From Bradyrhizobium murdochi (GTDB lineage Bacteria; Pseudomonadota; Alphaproteobacteria; Rhizobiales; Xanthobacteraceae): a stretch of DNA of 64,000 nucleotides. Of the stretch, positions 1-8,469 are shown in pieces (positions within the stretch are counted from its first letter, which is position 1; the number at the start of each line of letters is the position of its first letter). The notes under the pieces are model-generated. The model was not told the origin of the DNA. It did not search any database and saw only the letters and a list, made by a program, of their open reading frames with translations. The stretch covers positions 1,386,745-1,450,744 of the forward strand of contig NZ_AXAU01000001.1 of the NCBI RefSeq assembly GCF_000472965.1, given 5' to 3'. Position numbers and translations under genes: made by a program.

Positions 1-334
1 CCAGCTTGTCGCCATCAACGTGCCGCAGGCCTCGGCCCTGACATTTGCATTGGGTGGCGCGCTGGTCGCCGCCGCCGGCGTCCTGGTCAGCACCTTTCTC
101 ACCTTCAGCGCGTCATCCGGCGTCGTCTTCACGATGAAGGCCTTGATCGTCGTCGTGATGGGCGGCGTCGGCAACATGCTGGGCTGCCTGGTCGCAGGCC
201 TGGCGCTTGGTCTCAGCGAGGCGCTCGTTGCCTCCTATGTCGATCCCGGGCTCACGCTTGCAGTCAATTTCGCGCTGTTTCTCGCCGTGCTGCTGGTGAA
301 GCCGGCGGGCCTGTTTGGCAGGGCGACGCGATGA
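1..334 (+). CDS. livH: Branched-chain amino acid-type ABC transporter permease, C-terminal part (LivH family)
   Basis: The window opens inside this gene; about 110 C-terminal residues are visible. They are strongly hydrophobic and contain the stretch MKALIVVVMGGVGNMLGC, typical of the last part of LivH-type permeases, where a conserved glycine-rich loop precedes the final helices. The protein would form half of the inner membrane channel for a branched-chain amino acid or related carboxylate importer. The stop overlaps the start of the next permease in an ATGA arrangement, so translation is probably coupled. The substrate cannot be read from the sequence; the aldehyde dehydrogenase at the end of the operon hints at an aromatic or amide compound rather than leucine. 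Confidence 0.85.
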   Translation, partial: QLVAINVPQASALTFALGGALVAAAGVLVSTFLTFSASSGVVFTMKALIVVVMGGVGNMLGCLVAGLALGLSEALVASYVDPGLTLAVNFALFLAVLLVKPAGLFGRATR

Positions 335-1275
335 GCACGCGTATCGCCGGCTTCGGTGCCACGGCGCTCGCAGCCCTTGCGCTGCTGGCGCTTGTTCCGC
401 GCCTCGGCAATGCCTACTACCTCGCGCTCGCCATCAGCCTTTTGCAATACACCGTGCTGGCGACGGCCTGGGGCATGTTCTCTGGGCCCACCCGCTACGT
501 CTCATTGGCAACCACCGCCTTCTTCGGTGTCGGCGCCTATACCGTTGCCGTCCTCGGCGAGATCCTGCCATGGCCGCTCGTGCTGCTGACCGCAGCCGCG
601 CTCGGCGCCATCGTGGCTGGCATCGTCGGGCTCTCGACGCTGCGCTTGAGCGGCGTGTATTTCGTCATCTTCACCTTTGGACTGACCGAACTGATCCGCC
701 AGCTTGTAGTCTGGTTCGAGGTCAATAAGTCGCGCGTGCTCGGGCGCTATGTCTTCGTCAATATCACCCAGGCCGACATTTACTGGCAATTGCTGGCGCT
801 GACCGCCGCGGTATTCCTGCTGGGCTGGCTGATCGCGCGCTCGCGCCTCGGCTTTGCGCTGCGGGTGATCGGCGAAGACGAGACCGTCGCCAAACATTGC
901 GGGATCAACACCACCTTTGCCAAGGTCGCCCTGTTCACCATCAGCGCCACGGTCATGACGCTGGTCGGCGCAATCATGGCGCCGCGCTGGACCTATATCG
1001 AGCCGTCGATCGCCTTCAATTCGATGATCTCGTTTCAGGTGCTGATCATGGCGCTACTCGGCGGCGCGCACCGGCTGTGGGGGCCGGTGCTCGGCGCCGT
1101 GCCGCTGACGCTGCTGTTCGAACTGCTGAGTGCGCGCTTTCCGAACACGTTCACGATCATCCTCGGCTGCATCTTCCTGCTGATCGTCTACATGCTGCCG
1201 AGGGGCGTCGCGGGGTTGTTCGAGAAGCTGTCAACGACGGCGGGCGGCAAACCCACACAGCGGGTGGCCGCATGA
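331..1275 (+). CDS. livM: Branched-chain amino acid-type ABC transporter permease (LivM family)
   Basis: A 314-residue polytopic membrane protein, the second permease of a HAAT-family importer. It has about eight to ten hydrophobic segments and the LivM-type central stretch SRLGFALRVIGEDETVAKHC (about residues 170-189), the cytoplasmic coupling loop that contacts the ATPase. The start overlaps the stop of the upstream permease (ATGA) and its own stop overlaps the next ATP-binding gene in the same way, so the four transporter genes form one tightly coupled operon. No soluble binding protein is visible; it may lie upstream of the window. Confidence 0.9.
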   Translation: MSTRIAGFGATALAALALLALVPRLGNAYYLALAISLLQYTVLATAWGMFSGPTRYVSLATTAFFGVGAYTVAVLGEILPWPLVLLTAAALGAIVAGIVGLSTLRLSGVYFVIFTFGLTELIRQLVVWFEVNKSRVLGRYVFVNITQADIYWQLLALTAAVFLLGWLIARSRLGFALRVIGEDETVAKHCGINTTFAKVALFTISATVMTLVGAIMAPRWTYIEPSIAFNSMISFQVLIMALLGGAHRLWGPVLGAVPLTLLFELLSARFPNTFTIILGCIFLLIVYMLPRGVAGLFEKLSTTAGGKPTQRVAA

Positions 1276-2021
1276 GCCAGGACAGCGGAACACCCGTGCT
1301 GACGATCAGTGGGTTGCGGCGCGCATTCGGCGGGCTCGTCGCGGTCAACGATCTCGACTTTACGGTCGCTCAAGGCGAAATCATGGGCCTGCTCGGCCCC
1401 AATGGGTCGGGCAAGACGACGGCGCTCAATCTGATCTCGGGCGTGCTCCGCCCCGATGCAGGCACCATCCGCCTGATGGGCCAGAACATCGCGGGCCTTG
1501 CATCGTACCGGATCGCGCGGCTCGGCCTTGCCCGGACATTCCAGCTCGTCCGCGTGCTCGACGGCATGGATTGCCGCGAGAACATCAAGGCGGGGTTGGC
1601 GTTTCAGAGACCGCATCTGCCCGCCTCCGAGGCAGAACTGCGGATCGACAGGCTGCTTGATCGCGTCGGTCTTGCCGGGCACGACCGGCGGCCCGCGGCG
1701 GACCTCACCTATATCGACCGCAAGCGCCTGGAACTCGCACGCGCCCTCGCGGCAAAGCCGCGGCTATTGCTGCTCGACGAATGGCTCGCCGGCCTTAATC
1801 CATCCGAGCTTGCGATCGGCATCGACCTGATCCGGTCATTGCGGGCTGACGGCATCACCATCGTGCTGGTCGAGCATGTGATGAGCGCCGTTCGCGCGCT
1901 GTGCGACCGCTGCATCGTCATGAGCAGCGGACGCAAGATCGCCGAAGGCGCCACCGCGGACGTGCTGAGCGATGCAGCCGTCGTGAAGGCCTATCTTGGC
2001 GGGGTCGCCGTCGATGCTTGA
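1272..2021 (+). CDS. livG: ABC transporter ATP-binding protein (LivG family)
   Basis: A 249-residue ATPase subunit. Walker A is GPNGSGKT (about residues 43-50) and the Walker B region reads LLLLDEWLAGLNP. The start at 1272 was chosen because the ATG overlaps the livM stop and gives the usual family length; upstream in-frame sequence is livM read in another frame. Two details differ from common LivG proteins: the ABC signature, normally like LSYGEQRRLEIA, reads LTYIDRKRLELA, and the residue after the catalytic Glu is Trp rather than Pro. The rest of the family pattern, including the H-loop region IVLVEHVM, is intact, so the protein is probably functional. Confidence 0.88.
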   Translation: MSQDSGTPVLTISGLRRAFGGLVAVNDLDFTVAQGEIMGLLGPNGSGKTTALNLISGVLRPDAGTIRLMGQNIAGLASYRIARLGLARTFQLVRVLDGMDCRENIKAGLAFQRPHLPASEAELRIDRLLDRVGLAGHDRRPAADLTYIDRKRLELARALAAKPRLLLLDEWLAGLNPSELAIGIDLIRSLRADGITIVLVEHVMSAVRALCDRCIVMSSGRKIAEGATADVLSDAAVVKAYLGGVAVDA

Positions 2022-2745
2022 GGTCAATCTCAGCCTCGCCTACGGCCTGCACCGCGCGCTCGACGGCGTCGCCCTCAGCGTCGGCCGCCGTGAGATCGTA
2101 ACCATCCTGGGCGCCAATGGCGCCGGCAAGACCTCGCTCCTGAAAGCCATCGCAGGCGTCGTGCGTACGCTTCCCGGCAAGCAGGTGCGCCTCGGCGGCC
2201 GCGACATCTCCGCGCTTGCCGCCCATGACATCGTCGAAAGCGGGCTGGCGCTGGTGCCGGAAGGCCGCGGCATCTTTGGCGACCTCACGGTGAAGGAAAA
2301 TCTTCTGCTCGGCGCCAACCCGAAGCGCGCCCGCGAGGGCGAAGCGGCGCGGCGCGAGCAGGTGCTTGCGTTGTTTCCGCGCCTGCGCGAACGCGCCGCC
2401 CAGATCGCGCGCACCATGAGCGGCGGCGAACAGCAGATGCTCGCCATCGGCCGCGCGCTGATGTCCAATCCGGATATCCTGCTGCTCGACGAGCCGTCGC
2501 TCGGGCTCTCGCCCGCCATGGTGCAGGAGTTGTTCGCCACCTTGCTGCGGGTGCGCGAGGCCGGTGTCGGGCTTCTGCTCGTCGAACAGAACGCGCAGGA
2601 GAGCCTGCGGATCGCCGATCGCGGCTATGTGCTCGAAAACGGCGTCATCGTCGGACACGGCACCGCCGACCAGTTGAAAGCCGATCCCGCCGTCCAGCGC
2701 GCCTATCTCGGCGGCGTACCGCCGGCCACCGCATCATCATCGTAA
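2014..2745 (+). CDS. livF: ABC transporter ATP-binding protein (LivF family)
   Basis: The second ATPase of the importer, about 243 residues. It shows Walker A GANGAGKTS, the signature MSGGEQQMLAIGRAL, Walker B LLLDEPSLGLSP and the H-loop LLLVEQNAQ, all matching the LivF family. I prefer the ATG at 2014, which overlaps the livG stop; an in-frame TTG at 1996 would add six residues. It pairs with LivG as a heterodimer on the LivH/LivM channel. The following aldehyde dehydrogenase begins 24 bases after the stop and is likely cotranscribed. Confidence 0.88.
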   Translation: MLEVNLSLAYGLHRALDGVALSVGRREIVTILGANGAGKTSLLKAIAGVVRTLPGKQVRLGGRDISALAAHDIVESGLALVPEGRGIFGDLTVKENLLLGANPKRAREGEAARREQVLALFPRLRERAAQIARTMSGGEQQMLAIGRALMSNPDILLLDEPSLGLSPAMVQELFATLLRVREAGVGLLLVEQNAQESLRIADRGYVLENGVIVGHGTADQLKADPAVQRAYLGGVPPATASSS

Positions 2746-2769
2746 CGCCACGCGTGAGGAGAGAAAGCC

Positions 2770-4221
2770 ATGTATGAAATTTCGCTGCTGCTCGAGAGCA
2801 AGGATGTCCCGGCGTCGAACGGCGCGACCTTCGATCGCCTCAACCCTGTCACCGGCGATCTCGCAAGCCGCGCCGCGGCAGCCCAGATCGCGGATGCGAA
2901 GCGCGCGGCCGACACTGCGGCCGCCGCCTTCCCCGCATGGTCCGCTACCGGTCCGAACGCGAGACGCGCGATCCTGTTGAAGGCTGCCGATCTTCTGGCA
3001 TCGAAGGCACCCCAGTTCATCGAGTTGATGGCGGCGGAGACCGGCGCCACCGCCGGCTGGGCCGGCTTCAATGTTCACTTGGCCGCCGGCATGCTGCGCG
3101 AAGCGGCGGCCATCACCACGCAGATTTCGGGCGAAGTCATCCCCTCGGACAAGCCGGGCTGTATCGCGATGGCGGTACGCCAGCCCGCCGGCGTGGTGCT
3201 GAGCATGGCGCCGTGGAACGCGCCGGTCATTCTCGGCGTACGCGCCATCGCGCTGCCGCTTGCCTGCGGCAACACCGTGGTGCTGAAGGCCTCCGAAATC
3301 TGCCCGGGCACCCACCGGCTGATCGCCGAGTGCCTGCGCGACGCCGGCCTACCGCCGGGCGTGCTTAACGTCATCACCAACGCGCCGGAAGATGCCCCTG
3401 CCTTGATCGAGACGCTCATCGGCCATCCCGCCATACGCCGCGTCAATTTCACCGGCTCGACGCGCGTCGGCCGCATCATCGCGCAGGTGGCGGCCAAGTA
3501 TCTCAAGCCGGCCCTGCTCGAACTCGGCGGCAAGGCGCCGATGATCGTGCTCGACGATGCCGACATCGACGCCGCTGTTGCCGCCGCAGCGTTCGGCGCC
3601 TTCATGAACCAGGGCCAGATTTGCATGTCGACCGAACGCCTCGTCGTCGACGAGAAGATTGCCGATGCCTTCGTAACCAAGCTCGCGGCGAAAGCCGGAT
3701 CGCTCGTTGCCGGCGATCCGCGCAAGGGTAACGCGCCGCTGGGATCGCTGATCGGCACCGATGCAGCGACCCGCATCCAGGCCTTGATCAACGACGCCGT
3801 CAGCAAAGGCGCCAAGGTGGTCGCAGGCGGGCGCAGCGAGGGCACGCTGATGTCGGCAACCGTGGTCGACGGCGTCAACTCGTCGATGCGGATCTACGGC
3901 GAGGAGTCGTTCGGTCCGGTGGTCTGCGGCGTGCGTGTCAACGGCGTGGACGAAGCCGTTCGCGTCGCCAACGACACTGAATACGGGCTATCGGCAGCGG
4001 TATTCGGACGCGACATCGCGCGCGCGTTCGAGGTTGCCAAGCGCATCGATTCCGGCATCTGCCACGTCAACGGGCCCACCGTTCACGACGAGGCGCAGAT
4101 GCCGTTCGGCGGCGTCAAGGCGTCGGGCTATGGCCGCTTCGGCGGCAAGGCCGGCATCGCCGAATTCACCGAATTGCGCTGGATCACGATCGAGACCGGG
4201 CCGCAGCATTATCCGATCTAG
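2770..4221 (+). CDS. NAD(P)-dependent aldehyde dehydrogenase (benzaldehyde/vanillin/salicylaldehyde type)
   Basis: A 483-residue aldehyde dehydrogenase of normal family length. The catalytic cysteine is C285 in NQGQICMSTERL and the general-base glutamate is E251 in LLELGGKAP. The cofactor-binding strand VNFTGSTRVGR and the late motif EESFGPVV are present. By overall motif pattern it resembles the aromatic aldehyde subgroup (NahF/DoxF and vanillin dehydrogenases), which oxidise aromatic aldehydes to carboxylates. A clear ribosome binding site (GAGGAGAG) precedes the ATG. Its position directly after livF suggests that it processes the imported substrate or a product of it. The exact substrate is inference. 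Confidence 0.85.
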   Translation: MYEISLLLESKDVPASNGATFDRLNPVTGDLASRAAAAQIADAKRAADTAAAAFPAWSATGPNARRAILLKAADLLASKAPQFIELMAAETGATAGWAGFNVHLAAGMLREAAAITTQISGEVIPSDKPGCIAMAVRQPAGVVLSMAPWNAPVILGVRAIALPLACGNTVVLKASEICPGTHRLIAECLRDAGLPPGVLNVITNAPEDAPALIETLIGHPAIRRVNFTGSTRVGRIIAQVAAKYLKPALLELGGKAPMIVLDDADIDAAVAAAAFGAFMNQGQICMSTERLVVDEKIADAFVTKLAAKAGSLVAGDPRKGNAPLGSLIGTDAATRIQALINDAVSKGAKVVAGGRSEGTLMSATVVDGVNSSMRIYGEESFGPVVCGVRVNGVDEAVRVANDTEYGLSAAVFGRDIARAFEVAKRIDSGICHVNGPTVHDEAQMPFGGVKASGYGRFGGKAGIAEFTELRWITIETGPQHYPI

Positions 4222-4247
4222 TTCTGCTGCGTCACACCCGTTCAAAC

Positions 4248-4346
4248 CCTCATCCTGAGGAGCCCGCAGAGCGGGCGTCTCGAAGGATGTAGGCCACAGA
4301 CGGGGCCTTATGGTTCGAGACGCGCTTCGCGTCCTCACCATGAGGA
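4248..4346. repeat. Intergenic palindromic repeat, CTCATCCTGAGGAGC family
   Basis: An imperfect inverted repeat: the left half contains CTCATCCTGAGG and CGTCTCGAAGGATG, and the right half contains GGTTCGAGACGCGC and CACCATGAGGA. This layout is a familiar dispersed element in Bradyrhizobium-type genomes. It lies between the convergent 3' ends of the aldehyde dehydrogenase and tonB, so as RNA it could act as a bidirectional hairpin terminator. Confidence 0.6.
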
Positions 4347-4382
4347 GCTTATGACGCAGTGGGGCTAGTGGAATGCGGGGCG

Positions 4383-5174
4383 TCAGCTCTTGTTCTTGAC
4401 GCGGAAGATCACCGGCAGCGTGAACGTCAGGCCTTCGTCGGCGATGATAGGCGGCGGCATCGGCACCGGATCGGAGCGGCGCACCATCGCCAGCGCCGCC
4501 TCATCGAAGGCCGGATCGCCTGACCCCTTCTCGATATCGGTCGAGAGCACGCGGCCCATGCGGTCGAGCGTGAAGCGAATCTGGATCTCGGCGGATTTTT
4601 GCTGCCGTTCCTTCGGGTAGCGCTTGTGCTTGTCGAGATGCGCGACCAGCTCCTTTTGCCAGGTCGCGCGCACCCGTCGTGCGCTCTCGCCGGTGCCGAT
4701 CACCGGTGCGATGGAACGCTGCCCTTCCGGAATGGCCTCTGAACTCGGCGTCGCGGTCGCCTCGGAGGCAACCGACTCGGGCGACGCCTGCGTCTGCACC
4801 GCCGCGATCTTCGGGTCGTCCTCTTTCGGCTTCTTGGATTCGGTCTCCGTCACCACCCGATCGGCCTCTTCGGGCTCGGTCGGCTTGTCCTGCGGCAGAT
4901 CGGTTTCCTTCGCCTCCGCATTCTGGTCAGGGAGCGGCGGCGAGTGTGCGGAAGCATCGGTGTCCGGACCCGGCGGCAGATCGGTCACCTCGCGATGAAC
5001 GGAGGCCATTTCGAGCCCGATCTCGATTGCCGACGCGCCGAGCGCGTCATCGGCTTCTTCGGTCTGCAAATGCGCGATCGCCAGCGCCGCGCCGCCAATG
5101 TGGAGCGCGAGCGCAATCACCGCGGCGGAAATCCAGAGCCGCCGCGAAGGTTTTTGCTCGTCGAGGCCGGTCAA
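4383..5174 (-). CDS. tonB: TonB-family energy transducer
   Basis: 263 residues. An N-terminal membrane anchor (about residues 13-33, ISAAVIALALHIGGAALAIA) includes the His expected in the TonB helix. A long Pro/Glu/Lys/Ser-rich periplasmic spacer (about 40-150) follows, then a C-terminal TonB domain (about 165-263) with HKRYPKERQQKS and the final strands. It transmits proton-motive force from ExbB/ExbD to outer-membrane receptors for iron chelates. Its start overlaps the exbD stop (ATGA). No TonB-dependent receptor gene is in the window. Iron-dependent control is likely from the family, but I see no convincing Irr or RirA site. Confidence 0.88.
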   Translation of the reverse strand: MTGLDEQKPSRRLWISAAVIALALHIGGAALAIAHLQTEEADDALGASAIEIGLEMASVHREVTDLPPGPDTDASAHSPPLPDQNAEAKETDLPQDKPTEPEEADRVVTETESKKPKEDDPKIAAVQTQASPESVASEATATPSSEAIPEGQRSIAPVIGTGESARRVRATWQKELVAHLDKHKRYPKERQQKSAEIQIRFTLDRMGRVLSTDIEKGSGDPAFDEAALAMVRRSDPVPMPPPIIADEGLTFTLPVIFRVKNKS

Positions 5175-5638
5175 GGCTTTGCCGGCGCCGCTTGCGACGC
5201 CGCTGCTTCGGGAACGCCTTCGAGCGCAACCAGCTTGAGCTTGGAATAGCCGCCGGCGCGCAGGATTTCGAGCACGTTCATCAACTCGCCATAGGGTACG
5301 GCGCGGTCGGCACGCAGGAAGATGTGGCGCTCCTTGCTGGCGTCCGGCATCGCATCGAGCGAGCGCACCAGATCGACGCGCTTGACCATGTCCTCCCCGA
5401 TCGCCACCGAGAGATCGGGCTTGATGCTCACATAAGTCGGCTTGTCCGGCTTCTTCTGCGGGGTTGCGGTCGACGTGGGCAAATCGATCGGCAGGTCGAC
5501 GGTCGACAGAGGCGCCGCGACCATGAAGATGATCAGGAGGACGAGAATGACGTCGATGAACGGCGTGACGTTGATCTCGTGCGATTCCGCGAAATCGCTG
5601 TCGTCATCGAGGTCGTGTTCTGCGATTGACGCGCCCAT
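5171..5638 (-). CDS. exbD: Biopolymer transport protein ExbD
   Basis: 155 residues. The single transmembrane helix (about residues 24-44) carries the essential aspartate in TPFIDVILVLLIIFM, the proton-conducting residue of ExbD/TolR proteins. The periplasmic domain follows (about 50-140). The gene sits three bases after exbB and overlaps tonB, giving the order exbB-exbD-tonB. The short Ala/Pro tail (EAAASQAAPAKP) goes slightly beyond the usual end and is probably unstructured. Confidence 0.9.
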   Translation of the reverse strand: MGASIAEHDLDDDSDFAESHEINVTPFIDVILVLLIIFMVAAPLSTVDLPIDLPTSTATPQKKPDKPTYVSIKPDLSVAIGEDMVKRVDLVRSLDAMPDASKERHIFLRADRAVPYGELMNVLEILRAGGYSKLKLVALEGVPEAAASQAAPAKP

Positions 5639-5641
5639 CGC

Positions 5642-6631
5642 CTACTCCGCCGCCGCCGCACGCGAATGCGAGCTACCGTGCGAGCTGATGTGCGTGCGGT
5701 CAAGATCGCGCGACAGCAGCCGTCCCGCGGCGCCCGATGCACGGCTGACCAGCTCCATGTAGCCCTTGGTCACCCGCGAAAAGTGATTGTAGATGATGAC
5801 GGCGGGTATCGCAGCGACCAGACCGATGGCGGTGGCGAGCAGCGCCTCGGCGATGCCGGGCGCCACCACGGCGAGGTTCGTGGTCTGCGATTTCGAAATG
5901 CCGATAAAACTGTTCATGATGCCCCAGACGGTGCCGAACAGGCCGACGAAGGGTGACGTCGCGCCGATGGTCGCCAACAGCCCCATGCCGAGCCGGATCC
6001 GCCGCGCCTCGGCGCGCACGATTTCCGAAAAGCTCGACGCGGCGCGTTCCTTGATGCCGGCGTCGCTCGAGATACCCGCCGACAGCCGCGCCTCGCGCAT
6101 CGCTGCCGCAAGGAAGGACGACAATACGCTGCCCTTGGCGCCCAGCGCGAATTGCGCTTCCGCCAGCGACCTCGCGTCGGCGATCTTGGCAAGCGCCCTG
6201 CGCAGCTTGCGCTGGACGACGGTCAGCTCGAACATCTTGGCGATGAAGACGGTCCAGGTGACGAGCGAGGCAAAGGCGAGACCGATCATCACGGCCTTCA
6301 CCACAACATCGGCATCCTTGTACATGGACCACGGCGACAATTCGCGCGGTGCAACCGATGTTGCCTTCAACGGGGTGCCCTCTCGCGCGGCGGTCGCGTC
6401 TGAACTTGTGGTTGGTGCAACCGGCGCTGCGGCTGCCGTCGGCTGAGCCGGCTGGGTTGCCTGGACCGGCGCCGCTGGGGCTTGCGAAACCGCGGGCGCC
6501 TGTTGAACCGGGGACGCAGACGGCGCTGCGGGTGCGACATTCTGCTGGGCCCAGGATGGCGCCGCCAGCCACAGCATCGCCAGCGCCGAGATCACAGCAA
6601 ATGTCGTCGCGCGAGAAAGAGACATATTCAT
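5642..6631 (-). CDS. exbB: Biopolymer transport protein ExbB with extended periplasmic N-terminus
   Basis: 329 residues, longer than E. coli ExbB (about 244). A signal peptide (about residues 1-28, ending in APSWAQQ) and an Ala/Pro/Gln-rich stretch (about 29-85) precede the conserved core. The core has a first membrane helix near residues 108-130, a cytoplasmic loop, and the paired helices with [17 protein letters not shown] and [16 protein letters not shown], the MotA/TolQ/ExbB signature. Such leader-bearing ExbB proteins are usual in rhizobia. The protein forms the pentameric stator around ExbD. Directly upstream on the same strand lies a decayed Fe(II) dioxygenase gene, so this operon may originally have begun with that gene. 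Confidence 0.9.
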   Translation of the reverse strand: MNMSLSRATTFAVISALAMLWLAAPSWAQQNVAPAAPSASPVQQAPAVSQAPAAPVQATQPAQPTAAAAPVAPTTSSDATAAREGTPLKATSVAPRELSPWSMYKDADVVVKAVMIGLAFASLVTWTVFIAKMFELTVVQRKLRRALAKIADARSLAEAQFALGAKGSVLSSFLAAAMREARLSAGISSDAGIKERAASSFSEIVRAEARRIRLGMGLLATIGATSPFVGLFGTVWGIMNSFIGISKSQTTNLAVVAPGIAEALLATAIGLVAAIPAVIIYNHFSRVTKGYMELVSRASGAAGRLLSRDLDRTHISSHGSSHSRAAAAE

Positions 6632-6633
6632 AC

Positions 6634-6945
6634 TTAGGCCCAGTAGCGGATAAGGTTACGATAGATAACGGTCAATTTGACCGTTTCAGGGTCGTCTCGC
6701 CCAAGCCGCTCCACCTGGGCCGGGATCGAAATATCGAGATCGAAGATCAGGCTACGGGCGTTGGCATCCCGTACCACGCTCTGGAGCCAGAAAAAAGCGC
6801 CACCCGCATACCTCGTGTGACCGGCGTGACCAGATGCAAACGAGGCGCAGGATAACGCACGAACTCTCCGGCCGCGAGCTTGATTTCGTGGGAACCGCGG
6901 GGGTTCTTCGCCATCAGCTCACCGCCATCTTCCTCCGGTCCGACA
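6634..6945 (-). pseudogene. Decayed PKHD-type Fe(II) dioxygenase (PiuC/YbiX-like) remnant
   Basis: No open frame spans this stretch, but reading the minus strand across two shifts recovers a PiuC/YbiX C-terminus: [20 protein letters not shown], then [20 protein letters not shown] in one frame, followed after a run of six T bases (about 6791-6796) by [20 protein letters not shown] and ending [20 protein letters not shown] at a TAA at 6634-6636. A second shift lies near 6930. The iron- and 2-oxoglutarate-binding region (later His and Arg) is recognisable, but the N-terminal half is missing. Intact homologues commonly sit with TonB-dependent siderophore receptors. Ending just before exbB, this is probably a dead first gene of the iron operon. 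A sequencing error could explain one shift but not both plus the missing half. Confidence 0.7.
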
Positions 6946-7296
6946 GGACATGCCGCTAACGAAATTCAGTTCGCGGCAGCCGACGTGCGGCGGACAATCC
7001 TGCGCCGTAGGTACCCAGCGAAAATTCTGCGGTCAACGCGGTTGGGGCAAGACGTCGCTTGAATCCATCCAGATCAAAACGATTCTAATTTGCGGTCCGT
7101 TCGACAGCCATGAATGAGATTGCGAGCCACGCGGTCGTCATACCGATCCTCACGCGTGCGCTGCCGCAACCTTTCCAATTGTTTAGGATTCTCAAGCGCT
7201 CGTGCATGTACGCCCCGAGGGCGCCGAGAGAATATCTGTCTCCGCAGGGAACCGTTCTGGGTGCCATTGCCTGTCTTCCGAAACAAGTAGGTCGGC
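6946..7296. other. Intergenic stretch without recognised gene
   Basis: About 350 bases between the dioxygenase remnant and the efflux adaptor gene. I see no convincing reading frame, RNA gene or strong hairpin. It probably holds the promoter for the efflux operon and perhaps further eroded sequence of the dioxygenase gene, but no residue pattern of that family is readable here. Confidence 0.4.
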
Positions 7297-8469
7297 ATGT
7301 CGAGATCACGCACCATCCGTTGGGTCTTGTTGGTCGCAGCGATTGCCGGGCTCGGCTATTTGGGCTGGCAGCGATTCCACGGCGAGGAACACCTGGCGCA
7401 AGCTGACGCCGGGAAGCGCGCGCCGGCCCGCACGGCCGTCCCCGTCAAGACTGCCCCGGTCGAGAAGGCCGATTTTCCGGTCTATCTGACCGGGCTTGGC
7501 ACCGTGCAAGGTTTCAACACCGTCGTCGTCCGCACCCGCGTCGACGGCCAGATCAACAGGATCGCCTTTCAGGAGGGCCAGTTCGTCAAGGAGGGCGATA
7601 CCCTGGCCGAGATCGATCCGCGGCCGTTCCAGGCCGCGCTCGATCAGGCCAAGGCCAAGAAGGCGCAGGACGCCGCCAATCTCGCCAATGCCAGTCTCGA
7701 CCTGCAGCGCTCTACCAGGCTCGGGGAATTCGCGACCCGGCAGCAGACCGATACGCAGCGCTCGACCGTCGCGCAGTTAACGGCGCAGGTTGAGGCCGAC
7801 ACGGCAGCGATCTCCAACGCCCAAACCCAGCTTGATTACGCCACCGTCAAGGCACCGATTTCCGGTATCGCCGGGCTGCGCCAGGTCGATGTCGGCAATA
7901 TCGTCAACGCCGCAACCCAGACCGGCATCGTCACCATTGCCCAGATCGAGCCGATCGCGGTGATCTTTACCGCACCGGAAGACCAGTTGCCGGATATCAG
8001 AGCCGCGCTGGCCGCCGGTTCTCCCAAAGTGATCGCCCTCTCCACAGACGGCAAGCGGGAGCTGTCCACCGGCACGCTTTCGCTGATCAACAACCAGGTC
8101 GACACGTCGAGCGGGACGATCAGGCTCAAGGCGGTATTCGACAACAAGGACCACGCGCTGTGGCCTGGCCAGTCGGTTTCGACGCGCCTGCTCGTTACGA
8201 CGCTGAAAAATGCCACCGTGATTCCGGATGACGCCGTTCAGCACGGCGCCGATGGTCTCTACGCCTACGCGGTCAACCAGGACAACAAGGCCGAGCTCCG
8301 CAAGATCAAGGTGACGCGCTCGATCGACGGCCGCTCGGTGGTTGATGAGGGACTTTCGCTCGGCGAGCAGGTGATCACGGCAGGTCAATTCAAGGTTCAG
8401 CCCGGATCGCTCGTGACCATAACGGTCGCCAGTTCCGATCCGGCCCAAGCCAAGGTTGCCCAGGAATGA
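7297..8469 (+). CDS. RND efflux periplasmic adaptor subunit (MdtA-like)
   Basis: A 390-residue membrane fusion protein. An N-terminal anchor or signal segment (about residues 6-24) is followed by two lipoyl half-motifs: VRTRVDGQINRIAFQEGQ before, and YATVKAPISGIAGLRQVDVG after, an alpha-helical hairpin rich in Ala/Gln. Beta-barrel and membrane-proximal domains complete the normal length. It bridges an inner-membrane RND pump and an outer-membrane channel. The stop overlaps the pump gene start (ATGA). No TolC-type outer membrane factor and no adjacent regulator are present, so these must come from elsewhere in the genome. Confidence 0.92.
   Translation: MSRSRTIRWVLLVAAIAGLGYLGWQRFHGEEHLAQADAGKRAPARTAVPVKTAPVEKADFPVYLTGLGTVQGFNTVVVRTRVDGQINRIAFQEGQFVKEGDTLAEIDPRPFQAALDQAKAKKAQDAANLANASLDLQRSTRLGEFATRQQTDTQRSTVAQLTAQVEADTAAISNAQTQLDYATVKAPISGIAGLRQVDVGNIVNAATQTGIVTIAQIEPIAVIFTAPEDQLPDIRAALAAGSPKVIALSTDGKRELSTGTLSLINNQVDTSSGTIRLKAVFDNKDHALWPGQSVSTRLLVTTLKNATVIPDDAVQHGADGLYAYAVNQDNKAELRKIKVTRSIDGRSVVDEGLSLGEQVITAGQFKVQPGSLVTITVASSDPAQAKVAQE

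Noticed and set aside
6667..6685. A perfect 9-1-9 palindrome (AACGGTCAA-T-TTGACCGTT) upstream of exbB that looks like an operator
   Set aside because: It falls inside the readable C-terminal codons of the decayed dioxygenase (ETVKLTV), a conserved stretch of that family, so the symmetry is most simply due to coding sequence.
7060..7095. GATTCTAATTT-like sequence as an Irr or Fur box for the tonB operon
   Set aside because: It lacks the symmetric second half of the known motifs and lies more than 400 bases upstream of exbB.
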